A DNA stretch of 64,000 nucleotides, taken from positions 11,499,035-11,563,034 of the forward strand of contig OX246747.1 of NCBI GenBank assembly GCA_945910005.1. Reading direction: 5' to 3'. The notes beneath the pieces were generated by a model. That model saw only the letters and a program-made list of their open reading frames with translations, did no database searches and was not told where the DNA came from. How positions within the stretch are numbered: the stretch's first letter is position 1; every line of letters starts with the position of its first letter. Position numbers and translations under genes: made by a program. Positions 52,415-63,907 of the stretch are shown here, piece by piece. Source of the DNA: Isoperla grammatica. Its lineage: Eukaryota > Arthropoda > Insecta > Plecoptera > Perlodidae.

Positions 52415-55400
52415 ATGAATAATCTTCGCGAAGTTTTAAATGGCATAGGTGACTTTACTCATACCATTGTTGAGAATACAGATCCCAGTAATATAGTTGT
52501 GAGGTGTAATATTAATAACATTGATGAAGTCAATACGTGGCTATCTAAATTTGGTGGGCTTACAAACACCCAATGGATTGTTGGTAAATGTCGCCAAAAA
52601 ACACCACAAAGGTATAATGAATTCTACAGTACCATTTATAAGTAGGCGTAGACAATCAGTTTGTCATGCCCCTAGACCACTGCGTACATCCCAATAATAG
52701 CAATATAATTAAAGCAGGCTTATGCCTAATCTAGATCAAGCTCTATGTACTATGTTGTTAGTATATTATGGAGCTAACTACCTAGGCCTACTTTGAATAG
52801 TAAAGGGGTATGTATTTACACCCCCAACCTTAACAGCTCCAGCAACATATTAGTAGGCTTGGTCTATCACCTAGGCAACCTACCAGTAACCTTATGCCTG
52901 GCAAGGTAGGTATTCACTATTTCGGTCTTATATTACTCAACTTAATTTGAATTTAATTTTAGGTTTATTTTGCACAAGCTCTGGGTGTGCTATCACGGCA
53001 TTAAAAACAAAGTGCCCAATAGTGTGCAATGCACCATTTGCAAGGCTTCTACGACATATAGTTAAGAAGGTAGACCGATTCACCTGCCGCAATGACCGCT
53101 ACCTGAAAAATTCTCCCCCTCTCTGTGCTATCATTACTGCGAACGTACACCACAACCATTCAATTGGCTCGGTTTCTTCGCTGAAGTACCTACGAGTAAT
53201 TACTGAGTAAGCGATAAAACCAAGAAAGCAGGACAAGTTTTCGCTTCTTTGATGATGGTTTGGCTCCAGCGGAAGCAATGCGTGCACATGAAAATTCTCT
53301 AATGCTTCTGGAGAATTCTACTGAAGCTATGGCAAATGGGTCATTAAATCCGATCAGTCGAACAGTGTACCACTTATTTGACAATTGGAAGCAAGACAGC
53401 TTTGGTACAGTGGCTGCTCCACTGGAAAAATTAAGAGAGAAAATCCCTTCTTATGCGGAACAAGGTAAGACAAGTTTATTAATTTTCTATATACATGGGT
53501 ATCTGTATCCGAAATTGTTTCATCAACTTAATTGAGTGGATAAGAGATAACCAGTTAAGGAAAACATTATATTAATAGTGCAAACACAAAAGAGAATGTC
53601 TCAGCCTCAAAAAGAAGAGATTAAATATATTAAAAATGTAAAAACTAAAAAAGCCTAACAAGTAAATCTTAAAAAAAGAGGCTGCAATGTGTTGTTTACT
53701 CAAATTATTTTCAACACCATTACCTTTTTCCCCCTCAAGTAACCTAGGCTACAATATTGATTGATTGATTAATGGGGCTTAACGTCTCATATTTTCGCAA
53801 CTATGGCCAATCGAGACGATGAGCGGGTGATAATGAAGATGAGAAAGATGATGATGAAAATAAAGCCAGATCCGAATCAGGTCCATTGTACGTCGCGTGG
53901 GTCGTCATACGGGAGTCCAGCAAGGGAGGGGCAGGGCCATGTGGGAGGAGAAAACTTCAGTGGGACAGTGGGGGGGAGGGGCAGGGTCTCCTTTTGTCGC
54001 CTCTTACGACTAGCAGAGTCACTCTGGGCCTATTCTACCCCGGGCCGAGTCGGGTCACTACAATATTGGTTGTCTTTTAAACCAAACTAAACTTACTCAT
54101 AATTTCATAATTGTAACTGTATATGACTACAGTGCATGATTTAAATAGCTTGAGTTACAAATTTGTAACTAGGCATAAAGAAACTTCTACCTGGGAAGGG
54201 GACTGTTTTAACTTGCACATTGGAAGTTATAAAAATTGAAGCAAATAAAAAAGGCTATATATTTTATTTATCTATTTCATATGCGGTCGTTTGACCGTGT
54301 ACACAGTACATTGCACAAACAGTATTGACCATGCATTTCATTTGCATTTGACTCATGCATTTGAGATTTGTTTTTGTACATTTATTGCAAGATCAACTTT
54401 ATTAGCAAAATGCATTTTTCATAACTACTAGGCCTCAATGATGTTATTGAAAGGGCAAATGAGCTGGATAATTCAGTTGAAAGAAAGCTTGTCTATAGGT
54501 AAGTGAAAAAATTTGCAATACTTTGTCATTAAAAATGTAGGTCTAATATAATTTTCCATTTACTATTTAAATATATTTGTGGCTATAAAAGAAGAATCTG
54601 TCTTGGTTGTAACAGACATTATGAAAAGAGCAAAAGAACTGCCATGTTCACAAGAATTAATTTTCATCGACTCAAGTGCCAGCTGTGACTCCACTCAGTC
54701 TACCGTCACAACTATTCTGACTGCAACAAAAGCAGGAGCAGTTCCTATTGGGATTGTTATTCATGAAACCCAATCGACTGAGGGTTACACTGCAGCATTC
54801 TCAATGCTCAAAGATAACTTTCCCAATTGCTTTGGTGGTAAACAGGTATTCATTTACTTTGCATAACTTTGAAATTAAATACACCTGTACATACTGGTAT
54901 CTAATACACCATAATACAAGGTATAGTATCTACTTGTAACATACCTAGACTATGTTTCATAGTTGCTTACTTAAAAAAAAAAATGTTCTTGAATTTAGGT
55001 TTACAATTAAACTTAAAGGCAACAATTTCTGCACACCTACACCTAGAGTGGTCTGTAGACTCCAAACTTTTTTCAAGACCAAACATTTTCATGGCTGATG
55101 ATTCGTCCGCTGAAAAGGCTGCATTACATGCTGTGTGGCCAAGAGCTATACACCTTCTTTGCCATTTCCACATGGCCCAAGCTGAGTGGCGGTGGCTCAT
55201 ATCTTCAGCGAGTGGTGTTGATAAGGATAGCCGCAAAGTTCTGATGACATTATTCCAAAATGTATGTATAGTTAAAGAGGAGATGTTTAGTTCATAAGTG
55301 AGCACATGTTTTAAATGCGTATTACAGTAATACTACCCCCAAGCCCTCACCACTTAACCACTTGTACCTTTCCTTTCAATAGGTAATGTATGCTGACAGC

Positions 55401-56019
55401 TTGGAGACTTTTTCAGAAGCAATAACAGAAATTAGTGATCTGGTTGATCAAGACAACTTTGTCAAGAGAATGAACAAAAACCTTGAAAGAAAAGAGGAGT
55501 GGGTTCAACACTTAAGAAGTCATCTCATTACTCGCCATAATAACACGAATAATTATGCAGAAGCTACGATTCGGGTGCTAAAAGACATAATTTTATGCAG
55601 AACAAAAGCATTCAATGTTGTTGCACTGGTCGAATTCTGTGGAAACATCTGGAGCAGATACTTCGTTGGAAGGCTGCTGAACTTTGCCCACGGTAGGAGA
55701 GCGGAGCCATTACTTGGTTATGCAGCGCTGTGTAGCCGCATGAAGCATATCAATCTGGAAACAATAAAACAAATTGATGACAAGACACTTTCAGTTCCTA
55801 GTGGAACAAAAGAAAATTCTTAATATATCATCGATATAACGCTTGGTGTATGTAGCTGCAAAATGGGTCGTGAGGGCAGATTCTGCAAACACCAGGCAAT
55901 TCTTCACAAGAACCTTGGTGTCATGCTACCTAATGTTCCAGTGATCAACACCATTGAAAGATACGCACTTGCTCGATTAGCATTAGGGAATAAATGTCCA
56001 GGAATACATTTTTTCCAAG
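52415..56019 (+). pseudogene. Second MULE: intron-containing transposase with SWIM finger
   Basis: Exon 1 (52,415-52,643) starts MNNLREVLNGIGDFTHTIVE. Exon 2 (about 52,963-53,463) holds KKVDRFTCRNDRYLKNSPPL, the FAR1-like HNHSIG block and FFDDGLAPAEAMRAHENSLM, with at least two frameshifts. A small exon (54,432-54,500) reads GLNDVIERANELDNSVERK. The catalytic exon (about 54,576-54,845) has ELIFIDSSASCDSTQSTVTT (first Asp) and ATKAGAVPIGIVIHETQST. The next (55,008-55,260) has RPNIFMADDSSAEKAALHAV (second Asp) and IHLLCHFHMAQAEWRWL. The last (55,382-56,019) has EEWVQHLRSHLITRHNNTNN, a TAA, then VCSCKMGREGRFCKHQAIL (SWIM finger). It differs clearly from the MULE at 13.8 kb. A SINE lies in intron 2. 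Confidence 0.82.
53760..54057 (+). repeat. SINE-like repeat with tail 2 (one unit), in MULE intron
   Basis: The head and long body are followed by a single unit of the alternative tail. It is flanked by CTACAATATTG at 53,749-53,759 and 54,058-54,068. Confidence 0.92.
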
Positions 56020-56204
56020 TAAGTCTTAACTAAAACAAGAAATAGGCTAACCCTAAATTACAATAAAGAGTACAATGTAACTTGTTATCTCTACTTGTTA
56101 ATAAGCAAGGAATAAATACATTTTTTCAATGTAAGACTAAGAGAAGAATAGGGCATCCCTAAACTACAATGTAGGGTGGAAAATAAATTGTTAAACCTTA
56201 GTTC

Positions 56205-58064
56205 AGGGCTGCCGTTTTTACGGATATCGTCCGTTTTTACGAATATTATGGGCATTCAACGGATACCAGGATATTTGATGCTTTTTACGGATAATTAGTG
56301 ATTTTGCGATGTTTTCATAAATTTGAATTTTCGCGGTTCTATTTGAGGAAGTTCGTCAATTTCATACAGGCAGCGGTGCGTTCGAAATTCGACCTATCGA
56401 TTTCCGCATAAATCGAACTCATGAGATCACCTGTTCGTGACGTCAGTTAAGAGTGTGGGTGGCCTATTTCTCAAAAATGGAGAAGAGACGTAAATTGTCG
56501 CCGAACAGATCTAAATATGTTCAACGGTATAAATCTGAGTGGGAGTCAGCTTTAAAATAGCTGCAAAAAGGAAAATCAGACACTTCGGCGTTCTGCAAGT
56601 ATTGTGATTTAGATCTCGCGATTAGTACCTACCGGGGGGAAGAAGGACCTCGAACGCCATGCAGCCACTGCAGGCCACTTACGTAAGGAAAAGTCGGTCC
56701 TGGGCAGTACTTCGATGACTGATCACTTTATCAAAGAAGATAATGGCGTCGTTGATGCAGAACTAAGATGGTCGAACTTCATTGCGGAGAATAATCTACC
56801 AATAGTGTTAAGTGACAATTTCACAAAGTTGGCGTCAACAATGTTTCCAGATAGCACGATCGCGGCAAATTTCCGGTGCTCCCGCACGAAAACCAGCCAA
56901 ATCATAAAACAGGCCTTAGGCGAGTCTGCCATAGAAAACATCGTGGATGTTATGAAAAAATCATTCTTCACACTAATGATCGACGAATCAACAGACATTA
57001 CAGTAACCAGGCAAATGGTCATAATGGTATGCGTGTTCTTGTCGGCAACAGATAGGGTCGAAACACAATTTTACAAAATTGTGGAGATCGAAGGCAGGGC
57101 AACCGGAGAAAACCTGTTCAACGTTGTTGATAACATATTCAAGGAAGATGGTATTGACTGGAAATTTTGTTTGAGTACGTCGTCTGATGGGGCTAAAGCG
57201 ATGGTAGGAGAATTTAACTCTGTGCTTTCTCGTGTTAGAGCAGCGCAGACTGACATATGGTTCCTGCACTGTACTTGTCATGTATCCCACCTTGCTGCAT
57301 CTCACGCATGTGCCGAGCTCCCAGATGTTTGTGAACAGTTGGCAAGGGATGTTTATTGTTTTTTTTAAATGTCTGGTAAACGTCAGGATGAATACAAGTT
57401 AACTCAAGAGTTGTTGGAAGTAGCTCAACATAAGATTTTGAGACCTAGTACTACCAGGTGGCTTTCCTTGCTTCAGTGTGTTGAGAGGTTGTTAGAGCAA
57501 TGGCCTGCTCTTACCGAGTACTTTGATACCAAATTAGACAATAAGGAGAGTAAGCTGGAGGCAGTTGTGCGTATCAAAAATACACTGCATTCTGATGCAG
57601 CCAAGTTATATTTCTTGTTTTTACAGGCCATTTTGCCTTGATTTACCCAGTTTAATACTTTGTTCCACCATGAGAAGACGTATGTCCACAAACTTTACGG
57701 TGAAACTCGCTAATTACTTCGTCGTTTCATTTCAAGTTTCATCAAATTTGATATCATTCAAAAAACTGACATAACTGAAATAAATCCCACTCGCAATATC
57801 CAACTTGAAGATGGTTCCCTTTTCATCGGTAATAAAACCAGGACACTTTTGGAACAAGGTGAAATAAGCCAAGATGAGAAATGCAACTTCTACATCAGCG
57901 TAAGAAAGTTCTTCGAAAAGGGAACTAATGAACTTTACCGTTTGTTGCCTTTAGAAGACAAAGTTCTGAAATCGATATCAGTACTTGATCCTGCAGAACA
58001 ACAAAATGGTGAATGGGAAAAAATACAGACACTCATAACCGCCGTTCCCAATTGTTCGGTTTAG
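56205..58064 (+). mobile_element. BED-type hAT transposon
   Basis: CAGGGCTGCCG at 56,205 is a typical hAT end and is followed by repeated TTTTACGGATA-like subterminal words. The transposase runs 56,477-58,064. No matching right TIR or 8 bp duplication was found downstream, so the right end is unresolved. Confidence 0.65.
56477..58064 (+). pseudogene. hAT transposase with BED finger
   Basis: ATG at 56,477: MEKRRKLSPNRSKYVQRYKS, a TAG, and then SDTSAFCKYCDLDL...KKDLERHAATAGHL (BED zinc finger, C-x2-C...H-x5-H) read with one shift. The catalytic region follows: FFTLMIDESTDITVTRQMVI (first Asp), CLSTSSDGAKAMVGEFNSVL (second Asp region), and FLHCTCHVSHLAASHACAEL. A T-run at 57,360 shifts the frame into SGKRQDEYKLTQELLEVAQH and RPSTTRWLSLLQCVERLLEQ. 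The C-terminus (to 58,064) has further breaks. It is inactive. Confidence 0.82.
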
Positions 58065-58235
58065 GTGTTTGTATTTATTTAGGTTAATATATATATTTAA
58101 TCCACTTCCCATTATTACTCTTGATTCACCCCCCTCCCACCCCTTCATTTACCCAGTATACGTAATAGTGTTTCGAGAGGATTGCGCATCCCTATATGCG
58201 CAGTCACGTGATACTATCAGCGTGGACTGCTTACC

Positions 58236-59130
58236 GTGACGACGAGGGAGGACACACTTGCCTGTCAACTATCAACAACAGAACATCGCATACAGATATA
58301 CGTTTGTCGGCTGTGGAGGGATATCAGAAAGGACCATACTCTCAACGTATGTGTAAAATTCACAAAACTCGGCATTGACACAAGTATTGTATTGGATACG
58401 CTGAGACGAGCAAGTCGGCTACGCTCCTTAACGCTGAAGTCGAATCATGAGAGTAATGTGATTTTGGAAGCTGTATGTACCTTCACCCCACATTTGAGGG
58501 AACTGGTCCTCGTAAACTGTCGCGGAACATTGGATCGCAGGAATCTTTCCTCGACAGTAATGCGCGAAGTTCTACGGAAATGTTCCATGATGGAGGCAAT
58601 AACAATACGCCGCTGTTTTGGCCTAAACTTCCATTGCTCCAAAAGGTGACATTCAACTACACCCGTGAGGTTGACTCGTCGCCGCTGTGGAGCCTCGCGG
58701 TGTATTGCAAACAGCTGGAACACTTATGCGTTAGTGATATGTTTGATCAGCAGTACTACGGGTTCTCTTTTAATCATGAGACTGATTTCGGTATGATGAC
58801 CAGCCTTCGTAATGTGGAGTTTTCCGTGTGCCCTAACGTCACACCCAATGGCTGGGCAGAATTCGTGCGGTCACCGGCGGGCCGGGGACTTGAGAGTCTT
58901 AGTCTAGTGGCTTGTAAGATACGTGACCTTGTCCTAATGTCGATCGCGACCCACATCCCGCAAATACGCGCTCTTCGTTTCGCATGTGGTTTTTTCCAGT
59001 TCGAAACCCACCTCAATGCATCAGTGTTTGTGACTCTCCTGCGGAGCTGCCGGAGCTTGGAAACTCTAGAGGCGATCCGAATTGGGCCGTATGTCGAGTA
59101 CTTTATGCGCCCTCTTGTGCTACACATCTT
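58236..59130 (+). pseudogene. F-box/LRR-like protein gene, frameshifted
   Basis: The frame up to 58,620 reads CRLWRDIRKDHTLNVCVKFT (end of an F-box-like start) and then SLTLKSNHESNVILEAVCTF, LRELVLVNCRG and SMMEAITIRRC, leucine-rich repeats of about 26 residues. A shift near 58,615 leads to KLPLLQKVTFNYTREVDSSP, LEHLCVSDMFDQQYYGF, LESLSLVACKIRDLVLMSIA and SLETLEAIRIGPYVEYF. A GT at 59,139 may be a donor. F-box/LRR proteins present substrates to SCF ubiquitin ligases. This looks like a host gene family member or a duplicate. The true start is uncertain. Confidence 0.55.
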
Positions 59131-59344
59131 CTTACGTAATTATTACTCATTTTGTTTTTGGTTATTGGTAAGTCATTATTTTGGATGCACTGTCCACCCC
59201 CCCACCCCCCTTTTCCAAGAAGAAGAAAGTTCGGAAAACCCAAACCAGCGAAAATATCAAGTAGGCATAGGACGCATCCACCTACTGTACATAAAAATGG
59301 TCCTCCAGGCCGGATGTATTCTTTTACTGAGCTTCTTTTTCTAG

Positions 59345-60139
59345 TGTTTGAAATTCTACTTCGTTTTATTAATTTTGCTGTCTTGTCCATTGTGAAATTT
59401 TGTTGTCGTATAGCATTCTCCCCCGCACTTTTCACTGTTATTTCATGCAGTGTATTGTGACGTAATAAGCCACCCCCTAGATTGTCAGTAGTCAATAATT
59501 AATTGATTAGCGATGGCGGAAGCAGCGAGAAGAGATAAGGAACGGAATGTTACGAAGCTTACAAATAGACAAGAAAGTCCTTCAGCCTAGGACGTTTTGC
59601 TTACAAAAAAGGTCGACGCATTTTGACCTTGGAATATGATAAAACAACGTGTACTTAGTTGTAATTCATGAGGTGCTTAGCTGGTAAAAGGGCCAAACAC
59701 GCCGCCATCTTGGATTTTATATAATTCACACTAATGGCTATACAAACCAAAGTACTTGACCAATTTTAAAAAGCTTTTGTATTTTAAATAGACTTTTTTA
59801 ATTACAATGTACTTGTGTAGAATAGTTTCAAATTTAATAATTATATTATACATTTAAAAAACATTTTCCTACTCAATGTTTTTAGTTTCGGAATGTTAAG
59901 CTTATAACTTTTATTGAAGCGTAAAAACTGAAAAAGTATTTCATATAAACGTTTTAGATAGCTTTATGCAAAAAATAACGCAATCAAATTCAAGTCCATA
60001 GTTAGATTACTTCCCGAGATATGAATTTTTAAAGAGTCGCGCTCCGCTCTCTTGCCGCGCTCGGCGCTTGCCCAAGCCAGGCGCCGAGCGGTGCGCGTGC
60101 GGTCTGCGTAGTCTTGCCTTCTCAGACTATATTCTGATA
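59345..60139. other. No gene recognised
   Basis: AT-rich, with a short GC-rich island at 60,035-60,110 (CGCGCTCCGCTCTC, GCCGAGCGGTGCGCG). No coding region assigned. Confidence 0.4.
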
Positions 60140-60433
60140 GTTTATTTGAATTGAATTATTGCGTTAGCTTTGGTTCAATTATTTAAAATTCCAGGAATTT
60201 GGTTACTCACCCTTACCCCTCTACCCCACTATTTACTTTCCAAGCTCTGAGACAATGCTGGATGCAGCGTGCGATTTGTATTGCGAGTTTATTTGAATTG
60301 AATTATTGCGTTAGCTTTGGTTCAATTATTTCAAATCCAGGAATTTGTTTACCCACCCTTACCCCTCTACTATACTATTTACTTTTCAAGCTCTGAGACA
60401 ATGCTGGATGCAGTGTGCGATTTGTATCGCGGG
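60140..60433 (+). repeat. Tandem duplication, two units of about 147 bp
   Basis: GTTTATTTGAATTGAATTATT starts at 60,140 and 60,287, and the units run through CTTACCCCTCTAC and CTGAGACAATGCTGGATGCA. They differ at several positions, so the duplication is not recent. Confidence 0.9.
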
Positions 60434-60770
60434 TAAACCATCGAAAGGTAATCCATTCGTTACAATTTTGTGTTATTAAAAATGGGTTTTATGGATAAGG
60501 CATAAACGGTAACTGCTCACATTTTCTCATGCCTATTATGATTATTTAAACAAATTTGCGTTTGACAATTTCAAGAGAAAACATTTATTATTTTATAGAG
60601 TTTGAACCGAGAAACAGACATTGACAATTGTCAAGAGATTGACAACAAAGACAGAGTTTGAAGTCAATGCTTAATATTTCAATTTAGAAATTTTCCTCAG
60701 TTTAAGTATCCTATTACAATGCGTCTTTTATATCCATGGACTAAAAAGTTAAACCATACAATTCAGTACA

Positions 60771-62155
60771 AGTTTTTACTGCAATTGCATTATTATATTA
60801 GTGATCTCTCTAAAGCAAAAACACAAACACCTCAGAGCAATGCTAACGTTACAGCGCTAATAATGTAGAGCCCTATCATTTTACAACGTATAAGCTAATT
60901 AATGAGTGCGGTATAAATGAAACTATGTCTTGTACACATTTAATATATTTACCATTGATAATCAGATATTAAATTAAAATTAGAGCACCTCTTAAAATCG
61001 CTTATAGAAGATAAAGCAGAAAAACTGGACACAAACATTGTTTTTATCACAAGCCAGTTAATTGATAGTGAACATTGCCTTGCCAGTCCATTCAGGGCAC
61101 TTGCATGAACTTTTTGAAGAAACTTACATGCCAATAATACCTCACGCGTTTCATGCTGCAAAGTCGGGCACGTTGAATTATAGTACATTCTTCTGATACT
61201 GATGTAATTGTACGTTTACTGTATTACTTTAAGATATGCAACATGTAGGATTACACGAGCTCTGGGTAAGAGGTGGAGTTGGTGATTCAACACGGTTAAT
61301 TTCAATTCATACATTGGGTACAATGGGTAACATGGACGATATTCTTCTTGCAATGCACACTCAGGTTGCGATTTCACTAGCAAGTTTGGCAAAATCTTCT
61401 CTTAAAGCAGATTCCATTGAATGAACTTTAGAAGAACTGCTTTTTTAGCATAGGATGAATTTCTAAAGGCTGAAGAGTTCTTAGTTCGTGTTTTGAAGAG
61501 TAACACGACATGGAAGACTATGGATAAACTAAGACATTGGAAATATCACCAGTGTAAAGCCAATGTCGATTTACCACCTACTAGCAATTCAATAAATCTC
61601 AATGTCATGCGTGCTATTGTACGAATGATAACCATTTTAATTCTGATACGTCTTCTAAGACAACATTATTTGGCTTTGAGAAAGCAGACGAACTACTGGT
61701 TCCATTAATCCCGAATAATTGTCTTTTAGAAGAATTCCTAAAAGCTTGCACTGATGAAAAATTTGCCACTTAAAATTATGCGTGTCGTGAGAATAACCTG
61801 TCTTGTACATTTTGTAAATGTCAGAGTTTCGATACAATAAGTTACAACAAATCAATTGAATGAAGATGGTCAATTAATAATCAGTTAATTCATCATAATT
61901 TAAACAATGTTAAAAATAGCATATCTCTTTAATATCTGATTTTCAATAATGGTAAATACATTAAATGTGTGCAAGACATAGTTTCATGTATACCGCAATT
62001 GTCGTTAAGCTAACACATTGTAAAATGATAGATAGGGCTCTACATTATTAGGGCTTTAACATCATCAGTGATCTACTGTGTCTGTGTTCATAATAAAATA
62101 CACTATTACAATTTTGCTTTAGAAAAATCACCAATATGCAAATGCAGTAAAAACT
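60771..62155. mobile_element. 1.4 kb DNA element with long terminal inverted repeats
   Basis: About 200 bp at the left end (AGTTTTTACTGCA..., GTGATCT, CTTTAG, AATGTAGAGCCCTATC, AACTATGTCTTG, TTACCATTG) recurs in inverse at 61,920-62,155, with the matching order and small gaps. The interior holds a decayed ORF. The superfamily is not recognisable from the ends, and no target duplication is certain. Confidence 0.75.
61236..61870 (+). pseudogene. Decayed ORF of an uncharacterised transposon-linked family
   Basis: Pieces in shifting frames read HELWVRGGVGDSTRLISIHT, then LVRVLKSNTTWKTMDKLRHW, NVDLPPTSNSINLNVMRAI, ADELLVPLIPNNCLLEEFLK and YACRENNLSCTFCKCQSF. The order (E.WVR.GVGDSTR.I.IH.L, then a DLPPTS.SI block, then a Cys-rich C-terminus with C..C and CKC) recalls large uncharacterised proteins found in many invertebrate genomes. 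I cannot name the family or assign an activity. There are several stops and frameshifts. Confidence 0.5.
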
Positions 62156-62226
62156 AATATGTGTCGCATTTTTATCTACATTTTCATACATTACCATCTC
62201 ATCATCTTGTAAAGTACCGTCTATAT

Positions 62227-62350
62227 GCATTATCTACTAGGCTGTGCTAAGAATGCAGTGAGTTTGTGCATTATCCACTAGGCTGTGCTTAGAGTGCAGT
62301 GAGTTTGTGCATTATCCACTAGGCTGTGCTTAGAATGCAGTGACTTTGTG
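62227..62350 (+). repeat. Tandem repeat, three units of 41 bp
   Basis: GCATTATC(T/C)ACTAGGCTGTG starts at 62,227, 62,268 and 62,309. Units differ by one or two bases each. Confidence 0.92.
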
Positions 62351-62910
62351 CACATGTGAATTTGTAGAGAGCTTTGGTAATATCAATAAAGAACTTGCAT
62401 TGTTACATTGCATAGCAACGGTTTTTGACTGGTAACTAAGGAAAATACAGAAGAAGATGGTGGAAAGTGAGCCTAGAGAGAGGAAGTGGTGTTGAAAGCT
62501 ACACGGAATAACTTCAAGAACTCGAGTCTTTGAGCCTTACGATTTCTCTAGTTATCCAAACTAGTATTACTCAGACGTCAACTACGCCTGCCCCGTTAAA
62601 TGGGACGGTGATTTTCGAAGCGTCGGTTACACACGATCAACCACTGAATTCAACCTACCATGAAGGACATTTTGGAAATTCTACCATGGACGCCTGCTTG
62701 AGATATCCAAGGTTAGAAGACCAATACACCTATAACTGGAGCTGGTACTGTCTGTAGACCTATTTGTGACAAGTTATTTACTGTGAGCATTCGTTGTCTA
62801 TGTGATACAATATAAATTAATAATTCAACTCAAGTTTTTTAAGTGTTGGTTTATTATCCGGCTGAGCTTGGCCGACCAGTGTAGAGAGGGGGCGAGGGTA
62901 CTGTTACAAT
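62351..62910. other. Probable LTR-side sequence of the 63 kb gypsy remnant
   Basis: Non-coding apart from an unrecognised frame at 62,530-62,757. It ends CTGTTACA at 62,908, which suits the end of an LTR just before the primer-binding site. No second copy of this sequence lies in the window, so the left border cannot be set. Confidence 0.4.
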
Positions 62911-62911
62911 T

Positions 62912-62931
62912 TGGCACACCAACGCTGGGGC
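62912..62931 (+). promoter_or_regulatory. Primer-binding-site-like sequence
   Basis: TGGCACACCAACGCTGGGGC resembles the tRNA-complementary site that follows the 5' LTR of Ty3/gypsy elements. It lies 93 bp upstream of the gag start. Confidence 0.55.
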
Positions 62932-63004
62932 ACATACTAATTGCATTTACCCCGAGAAAAAAAAAAAAATTTAACCAAACGACAATAAGGGAATACGGAA
63001 GGAA

Positions 63005-63907
63005 ATGGGGGAAATGAAGTCCGAATTGAAGAAAAGCTTTGAGGAAAAATGTGATAAAATGTTTTATGGGTTGGAAACTAAATTCACAGCTTTGAGGACT
63101 AAGGTAGAGGATGAGATCGAGGTTGTTGACAATAAAGTCGATGGCTTAGTAGAAGAGATAGTGGATTTTAAAGGTAGGTCAGAAAAGATTGGAGATAAGG
63201 TTGTAAAGGTTGGCGGTAAGGTCAATGAAGTAATTGAGGAGTTAGGGGTGTTCAAAAGAGATGTAGATAACAAGGTCGGAGAAATAAAAGGAAGTTCCGA
63301 TGTGGGAATTAGTTCAGAATTGCGTAAAAAATTTCGACATTTATTGCCTGATTTACAGAAGAAAGATGATAAGTTTGGAACGATTTGGAGTGATATTCAT
63401 ACTAATGTTGGTGCTCATAGCAATTATATGATTTTCAACCACATGTTGTTCTTCAAATTGGACAATAGTAAGGAGATTTGGAGGTTATGTATTCCACAAT
63501 GTCTGGTGTCGGAAGTGATCATGAGTGTACACGAAGAGATTGGTCATTTTGGGGCTAGAAAATGTTTAAAGGTGTTATTAGAGAACTTCTTTTTCAGTAA
63601 TATGGCGCGATTGAATAGGAAGTTGATTGCATGTTGTGATTTATGTCAACGTACGAAACATGCAAATAGAACGTCACATGGGATTTTTCAGCCTATTTTG
63701 CCTACGAACATTGGTCAATTGGTACCAACTGATATATATGGTCCATTACCTACAGGCTTTGGAGGGGTACGATATGAACTGGTATTCATTGATGTTTTTT
63801 CAAAGTTGGTGTCGTTGTACACGTTAAAGCAACAAACGGCTCGGGCTATTTCACAGAAAGTGACAGTTTATTTTGACACAGGTCAACAATGTCTAGAATC
63901 TCTTTGA
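63005..63907 (+). pseudogene. Internally deleted gypsy: gag N-terminus fused to integrase
   Basis: The 300-codon frame starts MGEMKSELKKSFEEKCDKMF. It then has a Lys/Glu/Val heptad-like coiled coil to about residue 95 (EDEIEVVDNKVDGLVEEIVD), a gag-type start. From about residue 103 it becomes integrase: the zinc-binding region VHEEIGHFGARKCLKVLLEN...CCDLCQRTKH (H..H...C..C), followed by the core TDIYGPLPTGFGGVRYELVF (first catalytic Asp) and FIDVFSKLVSLYTLKQQTAR. It stops at 63,905-63,907, before the second Asp. Nucleocapsid, protease, RT and RNase H are absent. The fusion is in frame. Confidence 0.8.

Noticed and set aside
62227..62350. CRISPR-like or regulatory array
   Set aside because: Three contiguous 41 bp units without spacers in an animal genome; an ordinary tandem repeat.
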